Part shown: piece by piece, positions 18,524 to 27,487 of the stretch
How the letters are laid out: every line of letters starts with the position of its first letter
Position numbering within the stretch: the first letter of the stretch is position 1
Source of the DNA: PHAA01 sp964457945
GTDB taxonomy: Bacteria > Bacillota > Syntrophomonadia > Syntrophomonadales > Syntrophomonadaceae
Direction of reading: 5' to 3'
Assembly: GCA_964457945.1 (NCBI GenBank)
Contig: CAYWFX010000003.1
Span: 124,001 to 188,000 of the forward strand
DNA length: 64,000 nucleotides
The notes under the pieces: model-generated
What the model was told of the DNA's origin: nothing
The model's database searches: none
The model's input: the letters and a program-made list of their open reading frames with translations, nothing else
Made by a program: the position numbers and the translations under genes

Positions 18524-19906
18524 TCAACCATTATAAGTAGCGGCTTTTTTATAATCGAGCAAGCTGTCGAGTAAAGCTTCCTCTATCAGCATTTTCTCCA
18601 TAATTACTTCCTTGATTTTTTTCGAGTCATTCTTGCACTCGGTTACTATCTGCGCAGCTTTGTCGTATCCGATATAGGGTGTAAGCGCAGTTAGGATAAC
18701 CAGTGACTGCTCCAGATGTTCCAGGCACTTGTCCCGATTGGCGGCAAGCGGTTCAATGCATCTTGTTCTGAACAAGGCAACCGCTTCTGTCAGCTGTGAA
18801 AGGCTTTCCAACAAACAATCGGCGATCAGCGGCATAAACGCGTTGAGTTCAAAGTTCCCGTTAGCTGCACTGAATGTGATTGCCGTGTCATTCGCCATTA
18901 CTTTTATTGCTACCTGGGTCACCATTTCGGGTATGACGGGATTCACCTTACCCGGCATAATGGTGCTTCCCATTTGTAATTCTTTAAGCGTTATTTCTCC
19001 GAAACCACCGCAGGGTCCTGAATTCATCAGTCGTAAGTCGGTAGATATTTTCATAAGATTCACAGCCAGTGCCTTAAGCAGTCCTGAAACCTCCACAAAA
19101 ACATCATTATTTTGCGTAATATCCATCGGAAACTCCGCTCTGGCAATTCCTATGTCAGTGAGCTCTCTTAAAACCTCAATTACTTTGTAGCTATATTTAC
19201 GGTTTATGTTACTGCCTGTTCCGACCGCCGTTCCGCCGAGATTAACTTGACGCAGGCGTTCCTCAACCTTATAAATCCGCCAGCGGTCGCGTGCAATCGC
19301 CTGTGCATAAGCGCCGAATTCCTGCCCGAGCGTGATCGGCATCGCATCCATGAGTTCGGTGCGCCCCAGCTTGTAAACATCTGCGAATTCGCTTTCTTTT
19401 TTTTGCAGTGATTCCTGCAGCTTTGCACATTCATCGCTTAATAAGCGAACCATCTCGATGGCCGCAATGCGCAGAGCGGTTGGATATACATCGTTGGTTG
19501 ACTGTCCTTTGTTAACATCGTCAAGCGGATGGATGACCGCATACTCACCGCATTTTCTGCCCTGAGACAGCAGGGCAAGGTTGGCTATTACCTCATTGAC
19601 ATTCATATTAGTAGAAGTGCCGGCCCCACCCTGCAAAGCGTTGGTCACAAAAGCAGCGTCGGCTTTTCCGCTTAGAATGGTATCACATGCATCGATAATC
19701 GCTTCTGCTTTTTGGCTCTCAATAAGGTTCAGTTCACGATTGGCGATGGCAGCGGCCTTTTTTACCATGACTATCGCATATATTAGTTTTAAGCTGACAC
19801 ATTTGTCACCTACGGCAAAATTATCTACAGCTCTTTGGGTTTGTATGCCATATAATTTATCGTCAGAAAGTATGACCGTGCCGATTTTATCACTTTCAGT
19901 ACGCAT
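18524..19906 (-). CDS. aspA: Aspartate ammonia-lyase
   Basis: The enzyme splits aspartate into fumarate and ammonia. The family signature GSTIMPGKVNPVIPE is present at about residue 310, along with the GGAGTSTNMNVNEV active-site stretch near 95. Length from the chosen start is 460 residues, normal for the family. The ATG at 19906 sits 9 bases after GGAGG; an upstream in-frame ATG at 19933 lies inside hydF and is less likely. An aspartase gene within hydrogenase maturation operons recurs in Clostridia and Thermotogales. The reason is not settled; ammonia or fumarate supply during H-cluster assembly is only a suggestion. Confidence 0.88.
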   Translation of the reverse strand: MRTESDKIGTVILSDDKLYGIQTQRAVDNFAVGDKCVSLKLIYAIVMVKKAAAIANRELNLIESQKAEAIIDACDTILSGKADAAFVTNALQGGAGTSTNMNVNEVIANLALLSQGRKCGEYAVIHPLDDVNKGQSTNDVYPTALRIAAIEMVRLLSDECAKLQESLQKKESEFADVYKLGRTELMDAMPITLGQEFGAYAQAIARDRWRIYKVEERLRQVNLGGTAVGTGSNINRKYSYKVIEVLRELTDIGIARAEFPMDITQNNDVFVEVSGLLKALAVNLMKISTDLRLMNSGPCGGFGEITLKELQMGSTIMPGKVNPVIPEMVTQVAIKVMANDTAITFSAANGNFELNAFMPLIADCLLESLSQLTEAVALFRTRCIEPLAANRDKCLEHLEQSLVILTALTPYIGYDKAAQIVTECKNDSKKIKEVIMEKMLIEEALLDSLLDYKKAATYNG

Positions 19907-19910
19907 AGAA

Positions 19911-21116
19911 TCAATCCTCCAGAGACATCGCAATATACGGGAAAGGCTCTATGCTGCGCTTCAATATCCCCTGCATATAGGCGATAAGAATACCGTAATT
20001 AGTAATGGGAATATTTTGATCCTGCGCACATTGCTGTCTGTATTTCATTTCCCGCTCGTTTAACATACAGCCGCCACAATGGACGATCAGTTTGTATTTC
20101 GACAGATCAACAGGAAACTCTGTGCCTGAGCTGAACTCAAAATTCAACTGTTTACCGGTGTGCTGCTTTATCCAGCGAGGGACCTTGACTGTGCCTATAT
20201 CATCGCACTGGCGGTGATGGGTGCACCCCTCCGAAATCAGAACAGCGTCACCATCATCGAGATAATCAATTGCTTTGGCGCCCTTAACAGCCAGCTCCAG
20301 GTTACCCTTGTAGCGTGCAAACAGGATCGAAAAAGAAGTCAACAGAATATCTCTGGGCGTGTCGGCAGAAACCTTGGCAAACACTTGACTATCAGTGATG
20401 ACAAGCTTCGGCTTTTTACCCAGCGAATCCAGCGTTTGCCGAAGCTCATATTCTTTGACAACTATTGCGGTTGCGTCGGCCTCAAGAATATCCCGAATGG
20501 TTTGCTGCTGTGGAAGAATAAGTCTTCCTTTCGGCGCCGCCTTGTCGATCGGTACGACCAAGACCACAAAATCTGAAGGTTCAATAAGATCCGCAACTAT
20601 ACGGAGCTTTGATTCTTCGCTGACAGACAATTTTGCGATACGTTCCTTCAGTTCATGGATGTGAAAGAGTGTTTTTGCACTCACCCATATTTCATGCTCC
20701 GATACAATATGGGTATCATTGCGCAAATCTGACTTGTTATATGCAATAATGTAGTTTATATTCTTGCGCTTGAAGCTGTCGATCAACTCATCATCAATAA
20801 TTGTTTTGCCGACTGTTCCGTCGATGACCAGAACTGCTACATCAGTCTTATTTAATACCTGCAGGCTCCTTTTTACGCGCAAACTGCCAAGTTCACCCTC
20901 ATCATCAATTCCTGGGGTGTCGATAATCATTACCGGACCAAGCGGCAGCAGCTCCATGGCCTTATATACAGGGTCGGTGGTAGTTCCCTTAACATCCGAA
21001 ACGATTGCAATATTTTGACCAGTAACAGCATTGACAACGCTGGATTTCCCAGCATTTCGTTTACCAAAAAAAGCAATATGTACGCGATCGGATGATGGAG
21101 TGTTGTTTAAGCTCAT
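19911..21116 (-). CDS. hydF: [FeFe]-hydrogenase H-cluster maturation GTPase HydF
   Basis: This 401-residue scaffold GTPase carries the diiron subcluster to the apo-hydrogenase. The N-terminal GTPase domain has the P-loop GKRNAGKSS and a DTPGID switch. The C-terminal part holds the cluster ligands: Cys/His in EGCTHHRQCDD and HCGGC about 50 residues later. The gene is followed after 4 bases by aspA and preceded by hydG. Confidence 0.95.
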   Translation of the reverse strand: MSLNNTPSSDRVHIAFFGKRNAGKSSVVNAVTGQNIAIVSDVKGTTTDPVYKAMELLPLGPVMIIDTPGIDDEGELGSLRVKRSLQVLNKTDVAVLVIDGTVGKTIIDDELIDSFKRKNINYIIAYNKSDLRNDTHIVSEHEIWVSAKTLFHIHELKERIAKLSVSEESKLRIVADLIEPSDFVVLVVPIDKAAPKGRLILPQQQTIRDILEADATAIVVKEYELRQTLDSLGKKPKLVITDSQVFAKVSADTPRDILLTSFSILFARYKGNLELAVKGAKAIDYLDDGDAVLISEGCTHHRQCDDIGTVKVPRWIKQHTGKQLNFEFSSGTEFPVDLSKYKLIVHCGGCMLNEREMKYRQQCAQDQNIPITNYGILIAYMQGILKRSIEPFPYIAMSLED

Positions 21117-21128
21117 GCCACACCTCCG

Positions 21129-22547
21129 TTAAAATCTGAAATCACGGCTGCCCTGTTGGATTTGGGTTAGGTTTTTCAGCGCGATTTGTCTCACTTTTTC
21201 GCTGGGGATATTCTTCATCTCCGCTAAGATCAATTGTTCGCCGGCTTTTTTGGTCTCCTCGGATGCATAATCCTCAGTATATTCCTTTAAAGTCATGAGA
21301 GCATTTGGATGGCAGCAGTTTTGGATTTGTCCGCTCTTGCAAAGGCTCATAAACCGGTCTCCCGTCCTGCCCTCCCGGTAACAAGCAGTGCAAAAACTGG
21401 GAATGTACCCTAGTTCCATCAACCAAAGCACAATCTCATCCAACGTCCTAGTATCACTTACATCAAATTGTTCGGATTTCTCGTCCTCGGGTTCCGGCTC
21501 GGCATATCCGCCCACACTGGTTCTCGATCCTCCGCTGACTTGTGAAATACCAAGGTGCAAAACACGTTCACGGCATTTTTGACTTTCCCTGGTCGAGACG
21601 ATCATCCCGGTATACGGAACTGAAATACGGATACAAGCCACAAGTTTCGCAAAAATATCATCATCTATTCCGTTGTCAAACGCACTCGCATCGATATCAT
21701 CTGCATGACGGATTCTCGGTACGCTGATTGTATGAGGACCAACGCCGAACACTGCTTCAAGATGCTCGCCATGCATCAAAAGGGCTGCCATTTCGTAGCG
21801 GTACAGCTCCAAACCAAACAATACCCCCAGCCCTACATCCTCAATTCCGCCGAGCATAGCTCTGTCCATGGCTTCAGTGTGATAGGCGTAATTATGCTTG
21901 GGTCCGGTTGGATGCAGTTTCTCATAGCTTTCCTTATGATAGGTTTCCTGGAACAAGATATAGGTGCCGATCTCCGCATCCTTCAATTTTTTATAATTTT
22001 CCACGGTGGTTGCGGCTATATTGACATTAACACGGCGGATGGCACCGTTCTTGTGCTTGACGCTGTAGATGGTATTGATACATTCTAAAATATATTCGAT
22101 CGGATTCATTATCGGATCTTCGCCTGCCTCGATCGCAAGGCGCTTATGACCCATATCCTGCAATGCGGCAACCTCGATACGAATCTCCTCCTGAGTCAGC
22201 TTTTTACGAGTGATATGCTTGTTTTTCAGGTGGTATGGGCAGTAAACACATCCATTTACACAGTAATTCGACAGATACAAGGGAGCGAACATTACGATGC
22301 GGTTGCCATAAAAATCTTTTTTTACCTGCTCGGCCAGCGTATAGATCTCCTGATTTTTCTCCTCAATATCGCAATCAAGCAAAACGGCGGCTTCTCTGTG
22401 CGACAGACCTTTTCTCAGTTTGGCCTTTTCGATAATGCTATCGATCAGTGCCAGATTACTTTTGTTTTTCTGTGCATACTCAAGGGTATCCATAACCTCT
22501 TCGTGTGAAATGAATTCTTCCGCTTTTGATGATTTGGGATCGTACAT
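21129..22547 (-). CDS. hydG: [FeFe]-hydrogenase maturation radical SAM enzyme HydG (tyrosine lyase)
   Basis: HydG splits tyrosine to make the CO and cyanide ligands of the H-cluster. The 472-residue chain has the radical SAM motif CVNGCVYCPYH (about residue 95) and the extra C-terminal cluster motif CTACYREGRTG followed by CCHPNA, which together identify HydG rather than ThiH. The start follows AAAGGAG. It is cotranscribed with hydE, hydF and aspA. Confidence 0.95.
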   Translation of the reverse strand: MYDPKSSKAEEFISHEEVMDTLEYAQKNKSNLALIDSIIEKAKLRKGLSHREAAVLLDCDIEEKNQEIYTLAEQVKKDFYGNRIVMFAPLYLSNYCVNGCVYCPYHLKNKHITRKKLTQEEIRIEVAALQDMGHKRLAIEAGEDPIMNPIEYILECINTIYSVKHKNGAIRRVNVNIAATTVENYKKLKDAEIGTYILFQETYHKESYEKLHPTGPKHNYAYHTEAMDRAMLGGIEDVGLGVLFGLELYRYEMAALLMHGEHLEAVFGVGPHTISVPRIRHADDIDASAFDNGIDDDIFAKLVACIRISVPYTGMIVSTRESQKCRERVLHLGISQVSGGSRTSVGGYAEPEPEDEKSEQFDVSDTRTLDEIVLWLMELGYIPSFCTACYREGRTGDRFMSLCKSGQIQNCCHPNALMTLKEYTEDYASEETKKAGEQLILAEMKNIPSEKVRQIALKNLTQIQQGSRDFRF

Positions 22548-22614
22548 ATTTTATTCTCCTTTCTTAATCGGGTCAGGACATGAGACCTTTCCCTTCAGCT
22601 AGGTTTTTTTGCCG

Positions 22615-23658
22615 CTAAACGACAGATTTATAGTCTCCGCGGTCGACTTTTATGCTATAACCGATTTCTTCCATACGGTGCTGCATACAATACCGGCATT
22701 CAGCGGCTTCGTCTCCCGTGCAGATTTTGTTGTCATAGAGCAAATATTTGTTGCGAACATCTGTCGGAGAAAGATTTGGCATTACCACATTTGCTCCAGC
22801 GAGGATACCCAGTTCCCTCCCTTTAGGATGTATTGTTCCGAGTGCAGTTGTCGATGGCATAAGCACATTCGGCAACATCAGCCGTATTAACCCTAGCATG
22901 AACAGTGTCATCTCAAGTGTACCGGCGGGTTCTGTTGCAAACGGCGTATCGCGATGCGGAATAAAAGGCCCGACACCAACCATCTGAGGCTGAAGGTCGT
23001 TGATGAATAACATATCCTCTGCAAGATATTCTGCAGTTTGATACGGTGAACCGACCATAAAGCCGCATCCAACCTGAAACCCTATTTTCTTCAGGTTATA
23101 TAAGCATTGTTTTCGGTTCGACAGCGACATCGACAGTGGATGCAACTTTTTATAATGCTCATCATTAGCTGTTTCGTGACGGAGTAAATAGCGGTCGGCG
23201 CCGGCTTTATGATAAGCTTCATAGCTTGTATAGCTTTTTTCACCGATCGACAGAGTCAGGGCACAATCAGAATGCTGGCTTTTAATGGTCTTAATCATGT
23301 CGCATATACGATCGTCGGTAAAATACGCGTCCTCTCCACCCTGAAGTACAAATGTGCGAAAACCCAGATCATATCCTGTTTTACAGCAATCTAGCACCTG
23401 TTCCTTGGTCAGTCGGTATCGTTCGGCATTCTGATTGCTTTTCCGTATCCCGCAGTAGAGGCAGTCTTTTTTGCAGAAATTTGTAAATTCGATAAGACCG
23501 CGGATATAAATATCGCTTTCGTAATGCTTGTTGCGAATGGCAACAGCCTTTTCAAACAGATATTTGTCCAGTTCTGGATTTCTGTTGGAGATTAGAGCTA
23601 CAAATTCCTCATTGGTTAGATTACGTTTTTTCTCCAGTTTGTCAATCAGTGCTTTCAT
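22615..23658 (-). CDS. hydE: [FeFe]-hydrogenase maturation radical SAM enzyme HydE
   Basis: HydE takes part in building the dithiolate bridge of the H-cluster. The radical SAM motif is CKKDCLYCGIR (CX3CX2C) near residue 65. GVGPFIPHRDTPF and the C-terminal CxxC-like set (ECRYCMQHR) fit HydE and the related biotin-synthase group. Upstream in-frame starts (ATG at 23667, GTG at 23670) overlap the preceding gene; the ATG at 23658 is about 7 bases after GGTGAT. The overlap with the TM1266-like gene implies coupling. Confidence 0.93.
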   Translation of the reverse strand: MKALIDKLEKKRNLTNEEFVALISNRNPELDKYLFEKAVAIRNKHYESDIYIRGLIEFTNFCKKDCLYCGIRKSNQNAERYRLTKEQVLDCCKTGYDLGFRTFVLQGGEDAYFTDDRICDMIKTIKSQHSDCALTLSIGEKSYTSYEAYHKAGADRYLLRHETANDEHYKKLHPLSMSLSNRKQCLYNLKKIGFQVGCGFMVGSPYQTAEYLAEDMLFINDLQPQMVGVGPFIPHRDTPFATEPAGTLEMTLFMLGLIRLMLPNVLMPSTTALGTIHPKGRELGILAGANVVMPNLSPTDVRNKYLLYDNKICTGDEAAECRYCMQHRMEEIGYSIKVDRGDYKSVV

Positions 23659-23926
23659 TATTGTCATCACCGCTTTTTAAAGAATATTTTGAATATACTA
23701 CCTTGGAGCTTACCCCCGGCAGCATACCGAGTTTGCCCGACAGCGTACTGATGATATTGGCCGGTGCATCCACGGCAATGCTAATGATACTGATTTGCTT
23801 CTTGTGGTAGGGAATACCCATTCTGCCTATGATATAGCTCCCGAATTGGTGGAGAATACTGTTCAGCTTTTCCACCGACTTAACATCTTCGACGACGATT
23901 CCAATCAGTGCCACTCTTGTTTCCAT
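23642..23926 (-). CDS. Putative iron-only hydrogenase system regulator (TM1266 family)
   Basis: This 94-residue protein has an ACT-like/NikR-C-like ferredoxin fold pattern and matches the short TM1266-type proteins encoded beside hydE/F/G genes. The start METRVALIGI is chosen because GAGGTGAT precedes it; the frame also extends upstream without a ribosome site. It is first in the operon and overlaps hydE by 17 bases. A regulatory role is assumed from context, not shown. Confidence 0.75.
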   Translation of the reverse strand: METRVALIGIVVEDVKSVEKLNSILHQFGSYIIGRMGIPYHKKQISIISIAVDAPANIISTLSGKLGMLPGVSSKVVYSKYSLKSGDDNNESTD

Positions 23927-24183
23927 TACTATCACCTCTTTTATAAAATAGAAAATGCGCCCTGCAAGGCGCACAAAAATACACGAACTATTTTTTGCCC
24001 TTCCACCTCAGATAACATCTTCGTGTGTCAGATAAAATACCAGCGCTTGGTCAAAAGATCGAATCTCATAACTCAGCGGCCTCAGCCCAACAAAAACAAG
24101 TGGACCATTTCTTTGAAATAAATAATATCACATGTTTGTGAATAAAGAAACAAGATTATAAATCGGATTATAAAAATGGCGAA
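23927..24183 (-). promoter_or_regulatory. Long leader of the hydrogenase maturation operon with terminator-like hairpin
   Basis: About 190 bases upstream of the TM1266-like gene carry no gene. Next to the start lies a perfect hairpin, TGCGCC/GGCGCA (23956-23973), followed on the minus strand by TTTTC and a T-rich tract, then the ribosome site about 20 bases later. The upstream part is GC-richer and has several short dyads. This looks like an attenuator or riboswitch arrangement. No known riboswitch class was recognised. Confidence 0.45.
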
Positions 24184-24199
24184 GATAAGGTACAATAAA

Positions 24200-25695
24200 C
24201 GACCTGTTGACAAACCCCAGATATAAGAAATATTTGATAAAATAGTACTGGGGTGATACATAATGATGGGTAAACAAAGTGCGCAGTTACAGATGATCAT
24301 TTTAGATATGGAACAGATGATACCGCAAACACATTTACTTAGGAAAATTGATCACATAGTTGACTTTAGTTTCATTTATGAAAGGGCAGCTGGACTTTAT
24401 GCCAAAAATGGTAGACCTTCTATCGATCCAGTTGTGCTTATCAAAATGTTGCTAATTGGCTATATGTATGGCATCAAGTCCGAACGTCGATTGGAACAGG
24501 AAGTAAATCTAAATATCGCATATCGCTGGTTTTGCGGGTTGCAACTAACCGATCGGGTTCCTGACCATAGTACATTCAGTCAAAACCGACGGAGAAGATT
24601 TAGCACAAGCGGTATCTTTCAAGAAATATTCTATGAAATCGTAAGGCAGTGCATTGATCAGGGATTGGTTGATGGGGAGTACACCGTATGTGATGGAAGC
24701 TTCCTACCTGCTGAGGTGTCAAGAAGTAGCCATACAACCATAGAAACAACCATCCGTAAGAGCATGCAAAGTTATCTGGATGTTTTAGACGAGGAACTTG
24801 CCACTCAGCCTGGATACAAATTGGTCGAAGAGCAACCCCAGGTAATTAATCGCCTAACAAGTAAAACCGATCCAGAGTGTGGATTCATGCATAAGGGCAA
24901 AAAGAATGGGATGGGATACCTTGTTGAAACTACAGTGGATTGTAGTAACGGAATTATTACTGGAGTTGATGTGTATCCGGCCAATCAGAAAGAGAGCAGT
25001 ATTGTTCTACAACATCTAGAAAAGCAGATTCAGGCGAATGGTTTGGAAATTAAACGAATAGCATTGGATGGCGGATATGACGTAGGTGCCGTACACCGTG
25101 GTCTGGAATTGATGGGAATTGAAGGATATATACCTGCAATTCCTTATTCAAACGCCCCCGAAAAACAAGGTTTTGTTTATCAATCTCACGATGATTGTTT
25201 TGTATGTCCTCGGGGACAGAAAATTAACTATGACAAACTATATTGTGTTCGTACTACCGGTAATTTTCTGAGGTGTTATCTAGCAGCACGTGATACCTGT
25301 CAAAACTGTCCGCAAAAATTACCATGTTTGGGCAAGGAAAAACGCCGAAGAATCTTGGCCAGTAGTTTTTACCCTGCGTTTTACAGAGGGCATGAACGAG
25401 CCAAAGGATTACTTTATGACAAGATGATGCGCCTGCGAGCAATTTGGTCAGAAGGTACTTTTTCCGTTTTGAAACGAGAACACAAAATGAAAACGATACA
25501 AAAACGCGGGATTGTAAATGCCAGAGAAGAGTGCCTACTGGCATCCATTGCTTTAAATCTGAAAAGAATGGTAAAAGCCTTACCCAATAAATCATACGAT
25601 GGTCTTAGTTTAGTATTCTTCAAAGTGTTCATGTTCCCCATCATCAACTTAAGAACAAATTAAGCTCCCGAAAAACCATGTTTGTCAACAGGTCG
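24200..25695 (+). mobile_element. IS1182-family insertion sequence, nested
   Basis: A 16-bp perfect terminal inverted repeat starting CGACCTGTTGACAAAC bounds this 1496-bp element. A 6-bp direct repeat, AATAAA, flanks it (24194-24199 and 25696-25701). It contains one intact transposase gene. It inserted 16 bases inside the left end of the IS256-family element, so it arrived second. Confidence 0.88.
24263..25663 (+). CDS. IS1182-family transposase
   Basis: This 466-residue DDE transposase looks intact. The N-terminal region has the family's conserved LLRKIDHIVDF and NGRPSIDPVVLIKMLLIGY stretches. First catalytic Asp lies in VCDGSFLPA, later ones in ALDGGYDVG, and the Glu in the WSEGTFSVLKREH segment. 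A Cys-rich part (FVCPRGQKI, CQNCPQKLPC) before the last block is typical of IS1182 and related IS1380/IS4-like groups. The start follows GGGGTGAT. Confidence 0.92.
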   Translation: MMGKQSAQLQMIILDMEQMIPQTHLLRKIDHIVDFSFIYERAAGLYAKNGRPSIDPVVLIKMLLIGYMYGIKSERRLEQEVNLNIAYRWFCGLQLTDRVPDHSTFSQNRRRRFSTSGIFQEIFYEIVRQCIDQGLVDGEYTVCDGSFLPAEVSRSSHTTIETTIRKSMQSYLDVLDEELATQPGYKLVEEQPQVINRLTSKTDPECGFMHKGKKNGMGYLVETTVDCSNGIITGVDVYPANQKESSIVLQHLEKQIQANGLEIKRIALDGGYDVGAVHRGLELMGIEGYIPAIPYSNAPEKQGFVYQSHDDCFVCPRGQKINYDKLYCVRTTGNFLRCYLAARDTCQNCPQKLPCLGKEKRRRILASSFYPAFYRGHERAKGLLYDKMMRLRAIWSEGTFSVLKREHKMKTIQKRGIVNAREECLLASIALNLKRMVKALPNKSYDGLSLVFFKVFMFPIINLRTN

Positions 25696-25805
25696 AATAA
25701 ATTTCGCAAATTGAATTAGCGTCCAGAAAATAAAGGACATGGGCGCAGCCGCTTGGTAAGATAGAGTTGCAACACAAAATCTGCCAAGAAAGGAGCCACG
25801 TAACC

Positions 25806-26996
25806 ATGTCCAATAAGATTATACAACTAAACGAAGGGGCCATAAAGCTTGAACTTAAGGAGCTGGTCCGCAACAGCGTGGAGGAAACACTCAATGAACT
25901 GCTGGAAAAGGAAGCGGTTGAGCTGACAAATGCAGGACGGTATGAAAGAACCGAGGAACGTCAGGGGTATCGCTCTGGTCATTACGAGCGTAACCTGACC
26001 ACTACCTCAGGCGAGGTGAAGCTTAAGATGCCCAAACTCAAAGGGGTGGCATTTGAGACCGCCATCATTGAGCGATACCGGCGTCGGGAAAGCTCGGTAG
26101 AGGAAGCACTGATTGAAATGTACTTAGCCGGTGTATCAGTGCGGCGGGTCGAAGACATAACCGAAGCACTATGGGGTACCAAAGTATCTGCAGGTACGGT
26201 AAGCAACCTGAACAAGAAGGTCTATGGACATATCGAGACCTGGCGCAACCGGCCCCTGCAAGGCAAATATCCATATGTATATGTGGACGGGATCTATCTC
26301 AAGCGCAACTGGGGCGGTGAATACGAAAACGTAGCCATTCTGATTGCGATGGCGGTTAACGAAGATGGTTACCGTGAAGTGATCGGGGCTGCGGAGGGAA
26401 TGAAGGAGGACAAGGCCAGTTGGCAGGAGTTCCTTAAGAGTCTCAAACAGCGTGGACTGGAAGGCACCCAGCTATTCATAGGCGATAAGTGTCTTGGACT
26501 TCTTGAGGCGGTCAATGAGGTGTACCCCGGTTCCAAATATCAACGCTGCACGGTTCACTTTTACCGCAATGTATTCTCTGTAACCCCTCGCACCAAAATG
26601 AAAGAAGTCGCGGCTATGCTTAAGGCCATTCATGCCCAGGAAAATAAAGAGGTAGCCAGAGAAAAAGCTGCTGCTGTGGCCGCCAAGCTGAAGGAAATGA
26701 AACTTAAGGAAGCTGCTAAAAAGATCGAGGATGGTATTCTAGAAACCCTAACATATATGGACTTCCCATATGCGCACTGGTCAAAACTACGCAGTAACAA
26801 TGTAATTGAGCGGCTGAACCGAGAGATCCGGCGTCGAACCCGAGTGGTCGGCACCTTCCCGGATGGTAATTCGGCCTTGATGCTGGTCTGTGCCAGGCTC
26901 AGGCATGTGGCCAGTAAGGCATGGGGAACCAAACGCTATATGAGCATGAGGCATTTAGAAGAAATGAACAAAGAAGCCAACCTGGTTGCCGGTTAA
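25806..26996 (+). CDS. IS256-family (MULE-type) transposase
   Basis: This 396-residue transposase appears intact. Typical IS256 motifs are the early YRSGHYERNLTT stretch, the first Asp in YVYVDGIYLK, the second Asp in FIGDKCLGL, the CxxH pair in QRCTVHFYRNV and the final NNVIERLNREIRRRTRVVG with its catalytic Glu. The ATG at 25806 is chosen because AAAGGAG precedes it; the frame is open a further 39 bases upstream. Confidence 0.93.
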   Translation: MSNKIIQLNEGAIKLELKELVRNSVEETLNELLEKEAVELTNAGRYERTEERQGYRSGHYERNLTTTSGEVKLKMPKLKGVAFETAIIERYRRRESSVEEALIEMYLAGVSVRRVEDITEALWGTKVSAGTVSNLNKKVYGHIETWRNRPLQGKYPYVYVDGIYLKRNWGGEYENVAILIAMAVNEDGYREVIGAAEGMKEDKASWQEFLKSLKQRGLEGTQLFIGDKCLGLLEAVNEVYPGSKYQRCTVHFYRNVFSVTPRTKMKEVAAMLKAIHAQENKEVAREKAAAVAAKLKEMKLKEAAKKIEDGILETLTYMDFPYAHWSKLRSNNVIERLNREIRRRTRVVGTFPDGNSALMLVCARLRHVASKAWGTKRYMSMRHLEEMNKEANLVAG

Positions 26997-27125
26997 TAGC
27001 TAGCTACCAAGCGGCAAATCAAATTTGCGAAAAACTATTGACGGTACCATGGCGAAAGACCAATAAGGATAGGCGTGAGCCTCATTCATACTTTTGTTCA
27101 TTCCATTTTTGCGAATTTGTTGGCA

Positions 27126-27178
27126 TAAAAAAAACCACCTTTTGATTATTCTTACTAAGAATAATACCCAAAAAGTGG
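27126..27178 (-). terminator. Strong intrinsic terminator, minus strand
   Basis: A long hairpin (19-base left arm 27135-27153, 3-base loop ACT, right arm 27157-27178) is followed on the minus strand by eight T. It stops transcripts that leave the glmS-adjacent island leftwards. It lies just outside the proposed island end and beside the IS256 element. Confidence 0.7.
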
Positions 27179-27487
27179 AATTATACAACATTATTATAAA
27201 TTATATAATATTTTTATTTACTATATAGGTTTATTATTAAGGACACTTCTTTTTTGTTTTCTAACAACCTTGTGTAGTTTTATAATAAAGTTTATATCGT
27301 TTCGGATAAAATAAAGGCAATATTTTAATAATAAAGTTCGTATTAATTATTCATCTCTAATTTAAGTGCATTAAATAGTTTAATAATAAAGTTTGTTCTA
27401 ATTCTTCATAAGGCTATAATGAATCATACTTACAATATGGATCCATATTCATTTCCGCAGCATTTGTCATACCAATTCATTTTATGT
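27179..27487. other. Gene-free AT-rich stretch holding the left end of the island
   Basis: No gene is seen in this stretch. Its right half contains the repeat array described separately. Its left half is extremely AT-rich without a recognised feature. Confidence 0.5.
27273..27399 (+). repeat. Left end of a Tn7-like island: terminal TGTAG and four AATAAAG repeats
   Basis: On the plus strand the sequence opens with TGTAG, and AATAAAG cores follow at 27284, 27310, 27330 and 27385. Three of them (27284, 27330, 27385) extend to AATAAAGTTYR. The distance from TGTAG to the first core is 11 bases, the same as at the opposite end near glmS, where the array is inverted. Spaced copies at one end and tandem copies at the other are the arrangement of transposase-binding sites in Tn7-type ends. 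No clean 5-bp target duplication could be found. Confidence 0.6.

Larger units (their letters stand above)
24184..27048 (+). mobile_element. IS256-family insertion sequence, left end interrupted by an IS1182-family element
   Basis: The element is bounded by an 8-bp direct repeat, ATGGCGAA, at 24176-24183 and 27049-27056. From each repeat the inward sequence reaches a shared inverted block, TTTCGCAAATT, at exactly the same distance (16 bases, once the nested element is removed), followed by further imperfect matches. Without the insert the element is about 1363 bp, normal for IS256-type elements, and the 8-bp duplication also fits the family. The nested insertion splits the left terminal repeat, so this copy may no longer move. 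Confidence 0.82.

Noticed and set aside
25702..27032. IS256 element bounded directly by TTTCGC ends
   Set aside because: This gives no direct repeat. Moving the ends 16 bases outward gives an 8-bp duplication on both sides after removal of the nested element.
27241..27272. Search for a 5-bp target duplication of the Tn7-like island
   Set aside because: The bases before TGTAG at the left (CCTTG) do not match those after it at the right (ACACT), and shifting the ends by up to 3 bases did not help. No duplication is claimed.
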